DNA of 64,000 bases from Bacillus sp. (in: firmicutes) (lineage in GTDB: Bacteria > Bacillota > Clostridia > Lachnospirales > Lachnospiraceae): positions 1 to 64,000 of the forward strand of contig JAMPCN010000003.1 in NCBI GenBank assembly GCA_023666125.1, read 5' to 3'. A program made the translations under genes and the position numbers. Positions within the stretch are counted from its first letter, which is position 1, and each line of letters begins with the position of its first letter. The notes beneath the pieces are model-generated. The model was not told where the DNA came from. It did no database searches and saw only the letters and a program-made list of their open reading frames with translations. Shown here one piece after another: positions 38,530 through 48,246 of the stretch.

Positions 38530-39696
38530 TTATTTCCACTCCACAAACTCGCCATAGTCATCCCAGATATTGCATATCCAGGTTTTGCCCTGATTCATGA
38601 CAATTTCTTCACCGTTTTCGTCTACATATTTCGCGGGTGTAAAATCACCGTCATAACGCTCCCAGGTTCCTTTGATAACTTTGCCGTTTGTAAAGACAAT
38701 GGCATCGCCATCCCCATGGACGCCGAAAGCGAGATAGTCATGGTCATCTCTGACCTCACCGTGGCAGTACTGGAAAATAACATTGCTGACGGCTATCTGC
38801 TCGTTGTTATATTCGTCTATCTGCTCTTTTCCGTCCTGATAACGGTAATATAAGTGGTCGTCCTCATGATATTCAAAATAAGGGTGATAAGTGCCATAGC
38901 CGCCTGAATTATTACCGGATTCCCCGCCGGGATAAATGAGAACGGCATCTTCATTTTCGGCATATTCGGCAGTTACGCCATCAGCGGCAAACAGAAACGG
39001 CCGCACATAATTTTCATCATAATTCCAATCATATCCGAGACGGTCTACAGCTTTCATTAAACCGTCAATCATCAGATAACCGGTAAACTCCGTGGCGTAG
39101 CCCGGACGGCTGACCCTGTCGAACGCTTCGTCCGCCGGATTGTGAATGCCGACTACGGCGGCGCTGATATTATAAACCGTATCACGGTTAATCAATTCTT
39201 CCACATAAGGAACGGCAAGGCCCCAGTTACAGTAAATGGCCTCATACCCGGTTGCCATATAAACAAAATAATCTCTCGAACTTCTGATGGGGCCGATTCT
39301 TTCCAAATCGTCAAAATTTTCAAAAACGGCCATTAATCTGGTAATACGCCCTTCTACGGGAGCTTCATATATAATGCCGGCCTGGGAAATTCCGTATTGC
39401 GGCATAGCCGGCCTGTTATTGGGAATCATTACCGCAATCGGTCTTCTTAAAGCAATTTCTTCATCCGTCCATTCTCCGGTCAGATAACTTTGTATCTTTC
39501 CGTCAACAGACTCTCTTTCTTCAATAATCAAACTGGCTGGCGCCTGTTCCTCTACTTCTTCCGGCTCTGCTTTTTCCGTTTCTACCACGATTATTTCCGG
39601 CTCTTTCACTTCGACGGGTTCGGAGCCGCATCCGGACAGACAGGAAAAGATGAACAGGAAGGAGATAGCTGATAAAGCGATTTTTTTCTTATGCAT
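38530..39696 (-). CDS. DUF3048 lipoprotein (YerB family)
   Basis: 388 residues. Signal peptide with lipobox LSGC near residue 23, then a Glu/Pro/Val-rich linker (about 24-60). The globular part carries the family motifs RRPIAVMIPNNRPAMPQ, GIIYEAPVEGRITRLMAVF, IGPIRSSRDYFVY and near the end a second domain with GVHGDGDAIVFTNGKVIKGTW. YerB is an outside lipoprotein of unknown role in Bacillus. RBS GGAGAGG. Convergent with the HdeD gene. Confidence 0.92.
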   Translation of the reverse strand: MHKKKIALSAISFLFIFSCLSGCGSEPVEVKEPEIIVVETEKAEPEEVEEQAPASLIIEERESVDGKIQSYLTGEWTDEEIALRRPIAVMIPNNRPAMPQYGISQAGIIYEAPVEGRITRLMAVFENFDDLERIGPIRSSRDYFVYMATGYEAIYCNWGLAVPYVEELINRDTVYNISAAVVGIHNPADEAFDRVSRPGYATEFTGYLMIDGLMKAVDRLGYDWNYDENYVRPFLFAADGVTAEYAENEDAVLIYPGGESGNNSGGYGTYHPYFEYHEDDHLYYRYQDGKEQIDEYNNEQIAVSNVIFQYCHGEVRDDHDYLAFGVHGDGDAIVFTNGKVIKGTWERYDGDFTPAKYVDENGEEIVMNQGKTWICNIWDDYGEFVEWK

Positions 39697-39913
39697 CGTT
39701 TCCTCTCCATTCTTTAAAACATTTTTTACAGATTCTTTTGTTCTTTTCCATTATACCCGAAAAATGATTGGCTGTATACTGGTGAAAATACTGAAATACT
39801 TTCCAGATGAAGCAAAAAATAAGAGAAAGGTTTTACGCGGCGGATATATGTGATACAATCAGAACGTGGGAGAAATTTACAAATTCCGATGCTAAAAAAA
39901 GGAGACGAAAGCA

Positions 39914-40909
39914 ATGTATATTCCAAACGAAAACAGATATGATAATATGATTTATAACAGATGCGGACAAAGCGGGCTTGAACTGCCGGCATTGTCATTA
40001 GGTATGTGGCATAACTTTGGTTCTGTCAACAATCTGGAAAATATGAAAAAAATTTTATTTACCGCATTTGACAACGGTATCACACATTTTGATTTGGCCA
40101 ATAATTACGGGCCTGTCTATGGCAGTGCGGAGAGCAGCATGGGGCAGATTTTAAAATCTGATTTGATGCCTTACCGCGATGAAATGATTATTTCCACCAA
40201 GGCAGGCTATGATATGTGGAAAGGTCCGTACGGCGACGGCGGTTCCAGAAAGTATCTGACGGCAAGCCTCGACCAGTCGTTAAAACGCCTTGGCTTGGAT
40301 TATGTTGATATTTTTTATCATCACCGCCCGGACGCCGAAACGCCGATAGAAGAGACAATGCTCGCCCTAGACCAGATTGTGCGCTCCGGTAAGGCGCTCT
40401 ATGTGGGAATTTCCAATTATAAAAAAGAGCAGGCGCAGAAAGCGTATCAAATTCTGAAAGAATTAAAGACACCGTTTATTATCCACCAGCCGTCTTATTC
40501 TATTCTGAACAGGTGGATAGAAGAAGATGGGTTAAAAGATTTCCTGTATGAAAACGGAATCGGCTGTATTGCATTCAGCCCGTTGCAGCAGGGCATTCTG
40601 ACAGGAAAATACTTAAACGGCATTCCGCAAGATTCCCGCATCGGCACAGGGAAAAGTCCCTATCTGCATGAGGACGCACTGAAGCCGGAGCTGTTGGAAA
40701 AAGTAAGACAACTGAATGAAATTGCAGAAAAGAGAGGGCAGACGCTGGCGCAGATGGCTCTTGCATGGATTTTAAAAGATGGAAAGGTGACGTCCGTTTT
40801 AATCGGCGCAAGCAGGCCCGAACAGATTTTGGATAATATAAAGGCGTTGGATAATATTACTTTCAGCGAAGAGGAACTTCGCCGGATTGACGAAATTCAG
40901 AGAAGCTAA
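39914..40909 (+). CDS. Aldo/keto reductase (YghZ-type)
   Basis: 331 residues of NADPH-dependent AKR fold. The catalytic set is visible: HFDLANNYG (Asp, Tyr), ISTKAGYDMW (Lys) and IFYHHRPD (His), then VGISNY and LIGASRPEQI for NADP binding. The YghZ/YajO branch reduces glyceraldehyde 3-phosphate or methylglyoxal in E. coli. An extended -10 (TGATACAAT, ending 39859) lies 55 bases upstream. It is followed after 11 bases by prmA, with which it may be co-transcribed. Confidence 0.92.
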   Translation: MYIPNENRYDNMIYNRCGQSGLELPALSLGMWHNFGSVNNLENMKKILFTAFDNGITHFDLANNYGPVYGSAESSMGQILKSDLMPYRDEMIISTKAGYDMWKGPYGDGGSRKYLTASLDQSLKRLGLDYVDIFYHHRPDAETPIEETMLALDQIVRSGKALYVGISNYKKEQAQKAYQILKELKTPFIIHQPSYSILNRWIEEDGLKDFLYENGIGCIAFSPLQQGILTGKYLNGIPQDSRIGTGKSPYLHEDALKPELLEKVRQLNEIAEKRGQTLAQMALAWILKDGKVTSVLIGASRPEQILDNIKALDNITFSEEELRRIDEIQRS

Positions 40910-40920
40910 AAAGGACAGGG

Positions 40921-41913
40921 ATGACTATGAAGTGGATGAAATTTAAGGTAAAAACATTGACGCAGGCGGAGGATATCATTATCAGCACGTTGTATGATAT
41001 CGGATTGGAGGGCGCGCAAATCGAAGATAAAGTACCGCTTACTGCCTGGGAAAAGGAGCAGATGTTTGTTGACATTCCACCTGTCGGCATGGAGGATGAT
41101 GGCGTGGCCTACCTTAGCTTTTTTGTGGAGGAAAAAGAAGACGGCTTGCTGGAATTAAACGGGGAAACAACGAATAAGGAAAGCATTTTAAAACAGGTGC
41201 AGAAAGAACTGGATGATTTGCGCGTTTTTATGGATATCGGAGAGGGAACGATTACGATAGAAGAGACGGAGGATATCGACTGGATTAATAACTGGAAAGA
41301 ATATTTCCATCAATTCTATATTGACGACTTGTTGGTTATTCCCTCCTGGGAGGATGTAAAAAAAGAGGACGAGGATAAAAAAATCCTGCACATCGACCCC
41401 GGTACGGCATTTGGAACCGGAATGCACGAGACAACCCAGCTTTGCATCCGTCAGATTAAAAAGTTTGTAACACCCGAGACAACGCTTTTAGACGTGGGAA
41501 GCGGCAGTGGGATTTTGGCAATTATCGCCTTGATGTACGGAGCGAAAAAAGCGGTCGGAACAGACCTTGACCCATGCGCGTTAGAAGCGGTAAAACAGAA
41601 CATGGAGGCAAACAATATCCGCGAAGAAGACTTTATGATGATGATAGGCAATATCATTACGGAAAAAGAAGTACAGGACAAAGTCGGATATCTGTGCTAT
41701 GATATCGTAGTGGCGAATATTTTGGCGGACGTGCTGGTAACGCTCACGCCGGTGATTACCGCGCAGATGAAAAAGGGCGGTATTTATATTACGTCGGGTA
41801 TCATTAATGAGAAAGAAGAGACAGTCGTAAAAGCAGTCAAAGAAGCGGGCCTGGAAGTAGTGGAGATTACTTATCAGGGTGAGTGGGTGTCAGTAACGGC
41901 TCGTAAAGTATAA
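40921..41913 (+). CDS. prmA: Ribosomal protein L11 methyltransferase
   Basis: Trimethylates L11. 330 residues with the N-terminal substrate domain (KWMKFKVKTLTQAEDIIISTL) and the SAM domain with HIDPGTAFGTGMHETT, LLDVGSGSGILAI and VVANILADVL. In Bacillus it directly follows dnaJ; here four genes separate it. RBS AAGGA before 40921. It overlaps the VanZ start codon by one base. Confidence 0.95.
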   Translation: MTMKWMKFKVKTLTQAEDIIISTLYDIGLEGAQIEDKVPLTAWEKEQMFVDIPPVGMEDDGVAYLSFFVEEKEDGLLELNGETTNKESILKQVQKELDDLRVFMDIGEGTITIEETEDIDWINNWKEYFHQFYIDDLLVIPSWEDVKKEDEDKKILHIDPGTAFGTGMHETTQLCIRQIKKFVTPETTLLDVGSGSGILAIIALMYGAKKAVGTDLDPCALEAVKQNMEANNIREEDFMMMIGNIITEKEVQDKVGYLCYDIVVANILADVLVTLTPVITAQMKKGGIYITSGIINEKEETVVKAVKEAGLEVVEITYQGEWVSVTARKV

Positions 41914-42416
41914 TGAACAGGATTAGAACAATCGCAGGTGTGCTTGCCCTGCTTTGGATGTGCGTTATTTTTGCGTTTTCGGCGCAGGAAAAGGACGAGT
42001 CCAGCGCGGTAAGCGAGGCATTTAGTTACCGGGTGGTAAATTCCACCGGCATTTTATTTCATCTGCATCTGGATGAAGAAGAACTGCGGCGGATAGCGGC
42101 AGCGATTGAAAGCACTGTCAGAAAAGCGGCGCATATGACGGAGTTTGGGATTTTATCCATTCTGCTCTATGTATGGCTGGGAAAATGGCAGATGGCGACA
42201 GGTGTGAAAATAGCGCTGGCGGCAGTAATTTCCATGCTGTATGCGGCGAGCGATGAGTTTCACCAGCTATCGGTTCCGGGGCGCGCGGGCAGCGTTGGAG
42301 ACGTTATGATTGACAGCGTCGGAGCGATACTTGGCGTAGGCATTTTTGTAGGAGTAAAAAAATGTATCAGTTTTTTGTGGAACCGTCACAAATCCAAGGC
42401 AATAAAATTATCATAA
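41913..42416 (+). CDS. VanZ-family membrane protein
   Basis: 167 residues with four hydrophobic segments. Family blocks are RKAAHMTEFGILSILLY and AASDEFHQLSVPGRAGSVGDVMIDSVGAILG. VanZ-like proteins give low-level teicoplanin resistance in enterococci; most have no known role. The gene starts one base inside prmA and its last 55 bases overlap the start of rsmE, so all three are translationally coupled. Confidence 0.88.
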   Translation: MNRIRTIAGVLALLWMCVIFAFSAQEKDESSAVSEAFSYRVVNSTGILFHLHLDEEELRRIAAAIESTVRKAAHMTEFGILSILLYVWLGKWQMATGVKIALAAVISMLYAASDEFHQLSVPGRAGSVGDVMIDSVGAILGVGIFVGVKKCISFLWNRHKSKAIKLS

Positions 42417-43117
42417 CGGGCAGCGACGTCAATCATATTAAAAACGTGCTGCGGATGAAAGTCGGAGAGGAAATCGCGGTCAGTAACGGTATAGACGGGA
42501 AAGAATACCGCTGCGGCATTACACAGTTTCGGGAAGAGGAGATTCTTTGCACGCTGCGTTTCGTGAAAGAGGACGGCGTGGAACTGCCCTCGAAAATATA
42601 TTTGTTTCAGGGGCTTCCAAAGGCGGATAAGATGGAATTTATCGTACAAAAGGCAGTAGAACTCGGCGTATATGAAATTATTCCGGTTTCCGTGAAAAGG
42701 GCAGTGGTAAAACTGGATGAGAAAAAAGCGCGGGCGAAGCAGGAGAGATGGCAGGGCATTGCAGAGGCGGCGGCAAAACAGAGTAAAAGAGGAATCATAC
42801 CGGAAGTAAAATGCGTTATGAGTATGACAGAAGCAGTTGCCTATGCGGAATCGATGGATATGAAACTGATTCCTTATGAACTGGCGGGCGATATGGCGAA
42901 GACCAAAAAAATCATAAGCGCCATAGAGCCGGGAAAGTCCATAGCGGTTTTTATCGGACCGGAGGGCGGATTTGAAGAAAGCGAAATACAGCAGGCAATG
43001 GAGAAGGGCATTCTTCCGATAACGTTAGGGAAAAGAATTTTACGGACGGAAACGGCGGGCTTGACCGTATTGGCATGGTTAATGTATCATTTGGAAGATG
43101 ATGAAAAAGAAGACTGA
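42362..43117 (+). CDS. rsmE: 16S rRNA m3U1498 methyltransferase
   Basis: Methylates U1498 in the decoding region of 16S rRNA. 251 residues of SPOUT fold with the PUA-like N-terminus MYQFFVEPSQ and the knot at the C-terminus: FIGPEGGFEESEIQ and LGKRILRTETAGL. RBS TAGGAG lies within the VanZ gene, whose final 55 bases it overlaps. Confidence 0.95.
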   Translation: MYQFFVEPSQIQGNKIIITGSDVNHIKNVLRMKVGEEIAVSNGIDGKEYRCGITQFREEEILCTLRFVKEDGVELPSKIYLFQGLPKADKMEFIVQKAVELGVYEIIPVSVKRAVVKLDEKKARAKQERWQGIAEAAAKQSKRGIIPEVKCVMSMTEAVAYAESMDMKLIPYELAGDMAKTKKIISAIEPGKSIAVFIGPEGGFEESEIQQAMEKGILPITLGKRILRTETAGLTVLAWLMYHLEDDEKED

Positions 43118-43195
43118 TACTGTCAAAGGGCATAAAGATATCATATACTAGATTATGAGATACAAAGAGAAAATATGATAAAATAGGAGCTGTTT

Positions 43196-44350
43196 ATGGA
43201 AGTATATTTGGATAACTCGGCTACAACCAGATGCTTTGACGAAGTCGCGCAGCTTATGATGAATATTATGTGTAAAGACTATGGAAATCCATCCAGTCTG
43301 CATCATAAAGGCGTCGAGGCGGAGCATTATTTACGATATGCGAGAGAAACCATTGCAAAAATACTCAAGGTAAATGAAAAAGAGATACTGTTTACATCAG
43401 GCGGAACCGAGGCGGACAACATTGCGTTAATCGGTACGGCGATGGCAAATCACCGCACAGGCCGTCATTTGATAACAACACAGATAGAACATGCGGCAAT
43501 TATACAGCCTATGAAATATTTGGAGGAGCAGGGATTTAGGGTGACTTATCTGCCGGTAGACAAACAGGGGAAAGTCCATCTGGAGGATTTGCGGAAAGCC
43601 ATTTCCAAAGATACCATTTTAGTCTCCATTATGCATACGAATAATGAAATCGGAACATTAGAGCCGATTGCTCAAGCGGGGGAAATGATTAAGCAGATTA
43701 ACCCCAGAACCCTTTTTCATGTGGACGCGGTACAGGGATTTGGTAAATTCCGGATTTATCCGTCCAGAATGAAGATAGACCTGCTTTCGGTCAGCGCACA
43801 TAAGATTCACGGCCCCAAAGGAGTGGGATTCTTATATAAAAACGATAAAGCGAAGGTCAGTCCGATTATCTATGGCGGCGGGCAGCAGAAAGGAATGCGC
43901 TCCGGTACGGAAAATGTTCCGGGCATTGCCGGACTTGCCAAAGCGGCGGAACTGATGTATGAAAATCTGGATGCGGATATGGAGCGGCTTTATCATTTGC
44001 GGGAACTGTTTATACAGGGCGTTTCGAGGATAAGGGACGTGAGAATAAACGGTTGTATGGGGCGTGAGAGCGCGGCACATATCGTAAGCCTGTCCGTTAG
44101 AGGAGTAAGAAGCGAAGTATTATTGCATGCACTGGAAGACAGGGGCGTCTATGTATCCGCCGGAAGCGCATGTTCTTCCAATAAACCGCAGCCCTCGGCG
44201 ACGTTAAGGGCAATCGGCGTAGAGCGGGAACTGCTGGATTCGACGATACGTTTCAGTTTTTCTGTTTTTACAACGGAAGAGGAAATCCGCTATACGGTGC
44301 AGACGTTATATGATATGATACCGGAACTGAGAAGATATACAAGACACTGA
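43196..44350 (+). CDS. Cysteine desulfurase (NifS/IscS family)
   Basis: PLP enzyme that takes sulfur from cysteine and delivers it as persulfide. 384 residues. Lysine 203 in SVSAHKIHGPKG binds PLP; Cys326 in AGSACSSNKPQ is the sulfur-transfer cysteine. SGGTEADNIA and HVDAVQGFGK are also typical. It directly precedes thiI, 89 bases before the likely start of thiI; in Bacillus the equivalent NifZ feeds ThiI for 4-thiouridine in tRNA, so that is the likely partner here. RBS AGGAGC. Confidence 0.93.
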   Translation: MEVYLDNSATTRCFDEVAQLMMNIMCKDYGNPSSLHHKGVEAEHYLRYARETIAKILKVNEKEILFTSGGTEADNIALIGTAMANHRTGRHLITTQIEHAAIIQPMKYLEEQGFRVTYLPVDKQGKVHLEDLRKAISKDTILVSIMHTNNEIGTLEPIAQAGEMIKQINPRTLFHVDAVQGFGKFRIYPSRMKIDLLSVSAHKIHGPKGVGFLYKNDKAKVSPIIYGGGQQKGMRSGTENVPGIAGLAKAAELMYENLDADMERLYHLRELFIQGVSRIRDVRINGCMGRESAAHIVSLSVRGVRSEVLLHALEDRGVYVSAGSACSSNKPQPSATLRAIGVERELLDSTIRFSFSVFTTEEEIRYTVQTLYDMIPELRRYTRH

Positions 44351-44439
44351 AAAAGGAAATAAACGAAATGAACAGAATACGGGGCAGAAACGTAAGCCCT
44401 GTTTTTGTTCATTTCCGTAAAAGTGGAACGGGAGAACAT

Positions 44440-45618
44440 ATGTTTACATCATTTTTAATTAAATATGCGGAAATTGGCGTAAAGGGAAAGAACAGATATC
44501 TTTTTGAAGATGCGCTGGTAAAACAGATTAAACACGCTTTGAAAAAGTGTGACGGAGACTTTACCGTGCGGAAGACGGACGGAAGAATTTATGTGGATGC
44601 AGTGTCCGAGTTTGATTATGAAGAAACGGTCGCGCATTTACAGAAAGTATTTGGCATTTCCGGTATCTGTCCGGTTGTTTGTGTGGAAGACGAAGGATTT
44701 GAAAAGCTGGGGGAAAGAGTCGTCAGGTATTTGGACGAAGTATACCCGGACAAGCATAAGACCTTTAAAGTGGCGGCGAGAAGAGCCAGAAAAAATTATC
44801 CGTTAAATTCCATGGAAATCAATGTGGAGATGGGGGGCGTTATTCTGGATGCCTATCCGGAGATGTCCGTGGATGTACACGAGCCGGATATCATGCTGCA
44901 TATTGAAATACGGGATAAGATATATATCTATTCGGAAATCATTCCGGGTCCGGGAGGTATGCCGGTCGGTACGGGCGGAAAGGCAATGCTTTTATTATCC
45001 GGAGGAATCGACTCTCCCGTGGCGGGCTATATGATTGCCAAGCGCGGGGTTAAAATCGACGCGGTTTATTTTCATGCGCCGCCCTATACAAGCGAGCGGG
45101 CCAAACAAAAAGTCGTCGATTTAGCGAAAAAGGTCGCACAGTACACAGGGCCGATTTATCTGCATGTCATTAACTTTACGGATATTCAGATGTATATTTA
45201 TGATAAATGTCCGCATGATGAATTGACAATTATCATGCGCCGTTATATGATGCGGATTGCGGAACATATCGCCAAAGAGTCGGAATGCCTGGGGCTGATT
45301 ACCGGAGAGAGCATCGGGCAGGTGGCGTCCCAGACAATGAACAGCCTGCTTGTGACAAATGAAGTGTGCGAACTGCCGGTCTACAGGCCGCTAATCGGTT
45401 TTGATAAAATGGAGATTGTCGATATATCCGAGAAAATTGATACGTACGAGACTTCCATTCTGCCTTATGAAGACTGCTGTACCATATTTGTGGCAAAGCA
45501 CCCCGTTACAAAACCGAGTTTGAAAATTATCAAAAGACATGAGGAAAATTTGACGGAAAAGATAGACGAGCTGGTGCAGACTGCACTGGAAACGGATGAG
45601 GTGATTATTGTTTCTTAA
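44440..45618 (+). CDS. thiI: tRNA 4-thiouridine synthase
   Basis: Adenylates U8 of tRNA and, with sulfur from the neighbouring desulfurase, makes 4-thiouridine. The start at 44440 follows GGGAGA and gives the family beginning MFTSFLIKYAEIGVKGKNR; upstream in-frame ATG at 44368 lacks homology. 392 residues: NFLD/THUMP region (KVFGISGICPV) and the PP-loop ATPase SGGIDSPVAGYM near residue 188. There is no C-terminal rhodanese domain, as usual in Gram-positives, so the relay cysteine must lie elsewhere. Confidence 0.95.
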   Translation: MFTSFLIKYAEIGVKGKNRYLFEDALVKQIKHALKKCDGDFTVRKTDGRIYVDAVSEFDYEETVAHLQKVFGISGICPVVCVEDEGFEKLGERVVRYLDEVYPDKHKTFKVAARRARKNYPLNSMEINVEMGGVILDAYPEMSVDVHEPDIMLHIEIRDKIYIYSEIIPGPGGMPVGTGGKAMLLLSGGIDSPVAGYMIAKRGVKIDAVYFHAPPYTSERAKQKVVDLAKKVAQYTGPIYLHVINFTDIQMYIYDKCPHDELTIIMRRYMMRIAEHIAKESECLGLITGESIGQVASQTMNSLLVTNEVCELPVYRPLIGFDKMEIVDISEKIDTYETSILPYEDCCTIFVAKHPVTKPSLKIIKRHEENLTEKIDELVQTALETDEVIIVS

Positions 45619-45625
45619 TCTAAAA

Positions 45626-45738
45626 AAGCGCAAGCGTAATGGCCTGCGCTTCAAGATATGTTCTTGTATGGAAAAATCTTTAATACAACGGAAGAATGCG
45701 AAGCATTCTTCCCAAGATAATTGCGAAGCAATTTTCTT
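45626..45738. repeat. Three hairpins between thiI and the convergent HPr-like gene
   Basis: Weak stem AAGCGCA / TGCGCTT (45626-45651), then GAAGAATGC-GAA-GCATTCTTC (45691-45711), then AATTGC-GAA-GCAATT with outer AAGA/TCTT (45714-45737). The last two share the GCGAAGC core, a very stable DNA mini-hairpin. They could end transcription from either side, although T tracts are poor. Confidence 0.55.
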
Positions 45739-45739
45739 G

Positions 45740-45970
45740 TTACATCAGATAAGGTTTCAACGCTTCCATGATTTCATCAGCGCCGTCCTCTGTATGGATG
45801 TTCAAATCAATCGGTTTTGATAAATCCAGACTGAAGATACCCATGATAGATTTGGCATCGATAACATATCTGCCGGATACTAAGTCGAAATCATAATCAA
45901 ATTTTGTAATATCATTTACAAAAGATTTAACCTTATCAATAGAGTTTAAAGATATTTGAACCGTCTTCAT
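45740..45970 (-). CDS. HPr-like protein without the phosphotransfer histidine
   Basis: 76 residues, with the HPr fold pattern including the AKSIMG motif (Ser41, matching Ser46 of HPr) and SLDLSKPIDL. The loop that holds the active histidine in HPr (GLHARPA) is replaced by KVKSFVNDI, so PTS transfer is excluded. It might be a HprK target or a decoy competing with HPr or Crh. RBS AAAGGAGG. Compare the Crh-like protein at 9629-9886, a second HPr-fold protein lacking the histidine in this window. Function unknown. Confidence 0.8.
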   Translation of the reverse strand: MKTVQISLNSIDKVKSFVNDITKFDYDFDLVSGRYVIDAKSIMGIFSLDLSKPIDLNIHTEDGADEIMEALKPYLM

Positions 45971-46076
45971 AAAGAATTGCCTCCTTTAACTTTATTTACA
46001 TACTATTAGCTATAATACTAAATGTTGATTGGATAAAAGTCAATGATAAAACAATACAAAAAATGCGGGGATTACT

Positions 46077-47450
46077 ATGAAAAGTATAGCATTACATAAT
46101 CTTGGCTGTAAAGTAAACGGTTATGAAATGGACGTTATGCAACAAATATTAAAAGAAAACGGGTATAAAATTGTATCTTTTGATGAGATTGCCGATATTT
46201 ATATTATCAATACCTGTACGGTAACAAATATCGCCGACCAGAAGAGCAGACAGATGCTGCACCGTGCGAAAAAAAAGAACCCGGATGCGGTCGTGGTGGC
46301 TGTAGGCTGTTATGTACAGACGGGCGAAGATAAAATTGCCACAGACCCGGCGGTTGATTTGGCTATCGGTAATAACCGCAAAAAAGATATTGCGGTAATT
46401 CTGGAACAATATCTGGCACAGAGGGAAAAATCCGATGCCGGTATGCAGGATAAAACATTACAAAATACGACGGTAATCGATATCAACCATACCAAAGAAT
46501 ATGAGGAAATAACCCGGCCGGTAGCGGCGTCGGCATGGACAAGGGAACATACGAGGGCCTATGTGAAAATTCAGGACGGCTGCAACCAGTTCTGCTCCTA
46601 CTGCATCATTCCCTATGCCAGAGGACGGGTAAGAAGCCGAAACGAGGAAGATATTCTGGCGGAGGTATCGGGCATTGTCAAGATGGGCTGTCAGGAGATT
46701 GTTTTAACGGGTATCCATATCAGTTCTTACGGCGTGGACAGAGGACAGGAACAGTTGCTGCCGTTACTGGAAAAATTAAATGAAGTGAAAGGATTGCGGC
46801 GGATTCGTTTGGGTTCTCTGGAACCGGCCATTATCACGGAAGAATTTGTACAAAGAATCAGCGCGTTAAAAAAGTTGTGTCCGCATTTTCATATGTCTTT
46901 ACAAAGCGGCTGTGACGAGACGCTTGGGCGGATGAATAGACACTATACGACGTGGGAATACTTGGAAAAAGTAGAATTGTTACGGCGTTATTTTGACAGA
47001 CCGGCTATTACAACGGATGTGATTGTAGGTTTTCCCGGAGAGACGGAAGAAGAATTTCTGCATACGGAAGCTTTCCTGCAAAAGGTCCATTTTTATGAGA
47101 TGCATATTTTTAAATATTCCAAAAGGCAGGGAACGAGGGCGGCCGTTATGGACAACCAGGTTCCTGACGATATAAAGACGCAGAGAAGCAACAGGTTGAT
47201 GCAGTTGGAGCGGCAGATGTCCAAAGAGTACAGACAATCTTTTATGGGAGAAGATGTGGAAGCGTTGTTTGAGGAATGCAAAGAAATTGACGGACGGGTT
47301 TATCAAATCGGACATACGAAGCAGTATATAAAGACAGCGTTGGAAACCCGGCAGGATATGCGTAACTGCATGGTGACAGGGCCTCTTACGGAATTTTTAA
47401 AAGATGATATCATGAAAATGGGAACTTTAAAATTTATGGAGATTGATTGA
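46077..47450 (+). CDS. mtaB: tRNA t6A methylthiotransferase
   Basis: Radical-SAM enzyme converting t6A37 to ms2t6A37 in tRNA. 457 residues. The N-terminal UPF0004 domain ([26 protein letters not shown]) supplies three cysteines for the auxiliary cluster; the radical SAM core has [18 protein letters not shown]; then the C-terminal TRAM domain. HLNLGCKVN-type start places it in the MtaB branch (YqeV). In Bacillus it follows prmA and rsmE; here nifS-thiI and an HPr-like gene separate it from rsmE. Confidence 0.95.
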   Translation: MKSIALHNLGCKVNGYEMDVMQQILKENGYKIVSFDEIADIYIINTCTVTNIADQKSRQMLHRAKKKNPDAVVVAVGCYVQTGEDKIATDPAVDLAIGNNRKKDIAVILEQYLAQREKSDAGMQDKTLQNTTVIDINHTKEYEEITRPVAASAWTREHTRAYVKIQDGCNQFCSYCIIPYARGRVRSRNEEDILAEVSGIVKMGCQEIVLTGIHISSYGVDRGQEQLLPLLEKLNEVKGLRRIRLGSLEPAIITEEFVQRISALKKLCPHFHMSLQSGCDETLGRMNRHYTTWEYLEKVELLRRYFDRPAITTDVIVGFPGETEEEFLHTEAFLQKVHFYEMHIFKYSKRQGTRAAVMDNQVPDDIKTQRSNRLMQLERQMSKEYRQSFMGEDVEALFEECKEIDGRVYQIGHTKQYIKTALETRQDMRNCMVTGPLTEFLKDDIMKMGTLKFMEID

Positions 47451-47508
47451 ATTTTATTTCCAGATAGAGTATGATAATAAGAACATAAGAAAGGGGCATG
47501 GTTACGAG

Positions 47509-47772
47509 ATGCAGGATTTGGGGAATACACAATATTTTAAAGTAGAGACGGAACCGGAAACAGGCGTAAAGCTTGTTCTTTCGACAGTTTATGAAGCATT
47601 GACGGAGAAAGGCTATAATCCTGTCAATCAAATCGTAGGCTATATTATGTCGGGAGACCCTACTTACATTACCAGCCATAAGAGCGCGAGAAGCCTTATC
47701 ATGAAGGTGGAGCGGGATGAACTGGTAGAGGAAATGTTAAAAGAATACATTAAAAATTCATTACACAAATAG
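47509..47772 (+). CDS. ireB: IreB-family regulatory phosphoprotein
   Basis: 87 residues (UPF0297). In Enterococcus IreB is phosphorylated by the Ser/Thr kinase IreK and modulates cephalosporin resistance. The conserved core is [40 protein letters not shown]. The start at 47509 was chosen because it gives the family length; AAAGGGG is 12 bases before it. No kinase gene is in the window. It forms the common ireB-ruvX-DUF1292 group with the two next genes. Confidence 0.93.
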   Translation: MQDLGNTQYFKVETEPETGVKLVLSTVYEALTEKGYNPVNQIVGYIMSGDPTYITSHKSARSLIMKVERDELVEEMLKEYIKNSLHK

Positions 47773-47781
47773 GAACGGCTT

Positions 47782-48216
47782 ATGAGAATCATGGGGTTGG
47801 ACTTCGGCTCTAAGACGGTGGGGGTGGCGGTCAGCGACCCGCTTCTTATTACGGCGCAGGGCATTGAAATTATCAGAAGACAGGATGAAAATAAATTACG
47901 AAGGACATTAGCGCGTATTGAAGAGCTGATTGTAGAGTATGAAGTGACAGAGATTGTTTTAGGGCTGCCGAAAAATATGAACGATACTATCGGAGAACGA
48001 GCGGAACTTTCTTTGGAATTTAAGGACAAGCTGGAGCGCAGAAGCGGACTGCCTGTAACAATGTGGGATGAAAGATTGACGACGGTAGCGGCAGATAAGG
48101 CGATGATGGAGGCCGGCATCAGACGAGAACACCGGAAAGAATATGTGGATAAGATTGCGGCGGTCTTTATTTTACAGGGATATTTGGATTACTTGAAGCA
48201 TGACAAAGAGTCTTAA
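47782..48216 (+). CDS. ruvX: RuvX/YqgF-family Holliday junction resolvase-like protein
   Basis: 144 residues of RNase H-like fold. [17 protein letters not shown] carries the first catalytic aspartate, VLGLPKNM the second block, and DERLTTVAA the third. Function in Bacillus and E. coli is pre-16S rRNA 5-prime processing. RBS AGGAACGG. Sits 9 bases after ireB. Confidence 0.93.
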   Translation: MRIMGLDFGSKTVGVAVSDPLLITAQGIEIIRRQDENKLRRTLARIEELIVEYEVTEIVLGLPKNMNDTIGERAELSLEFKDKLERRSGLPVTMWDERLTTVAADKAMMEAGIRREHRKEYVDKIAAVFILQGYLDYLKHDKES

Positions 48217-48246
48217 ACTGCCGGAATGAGAGGTAGACAGCTATTT

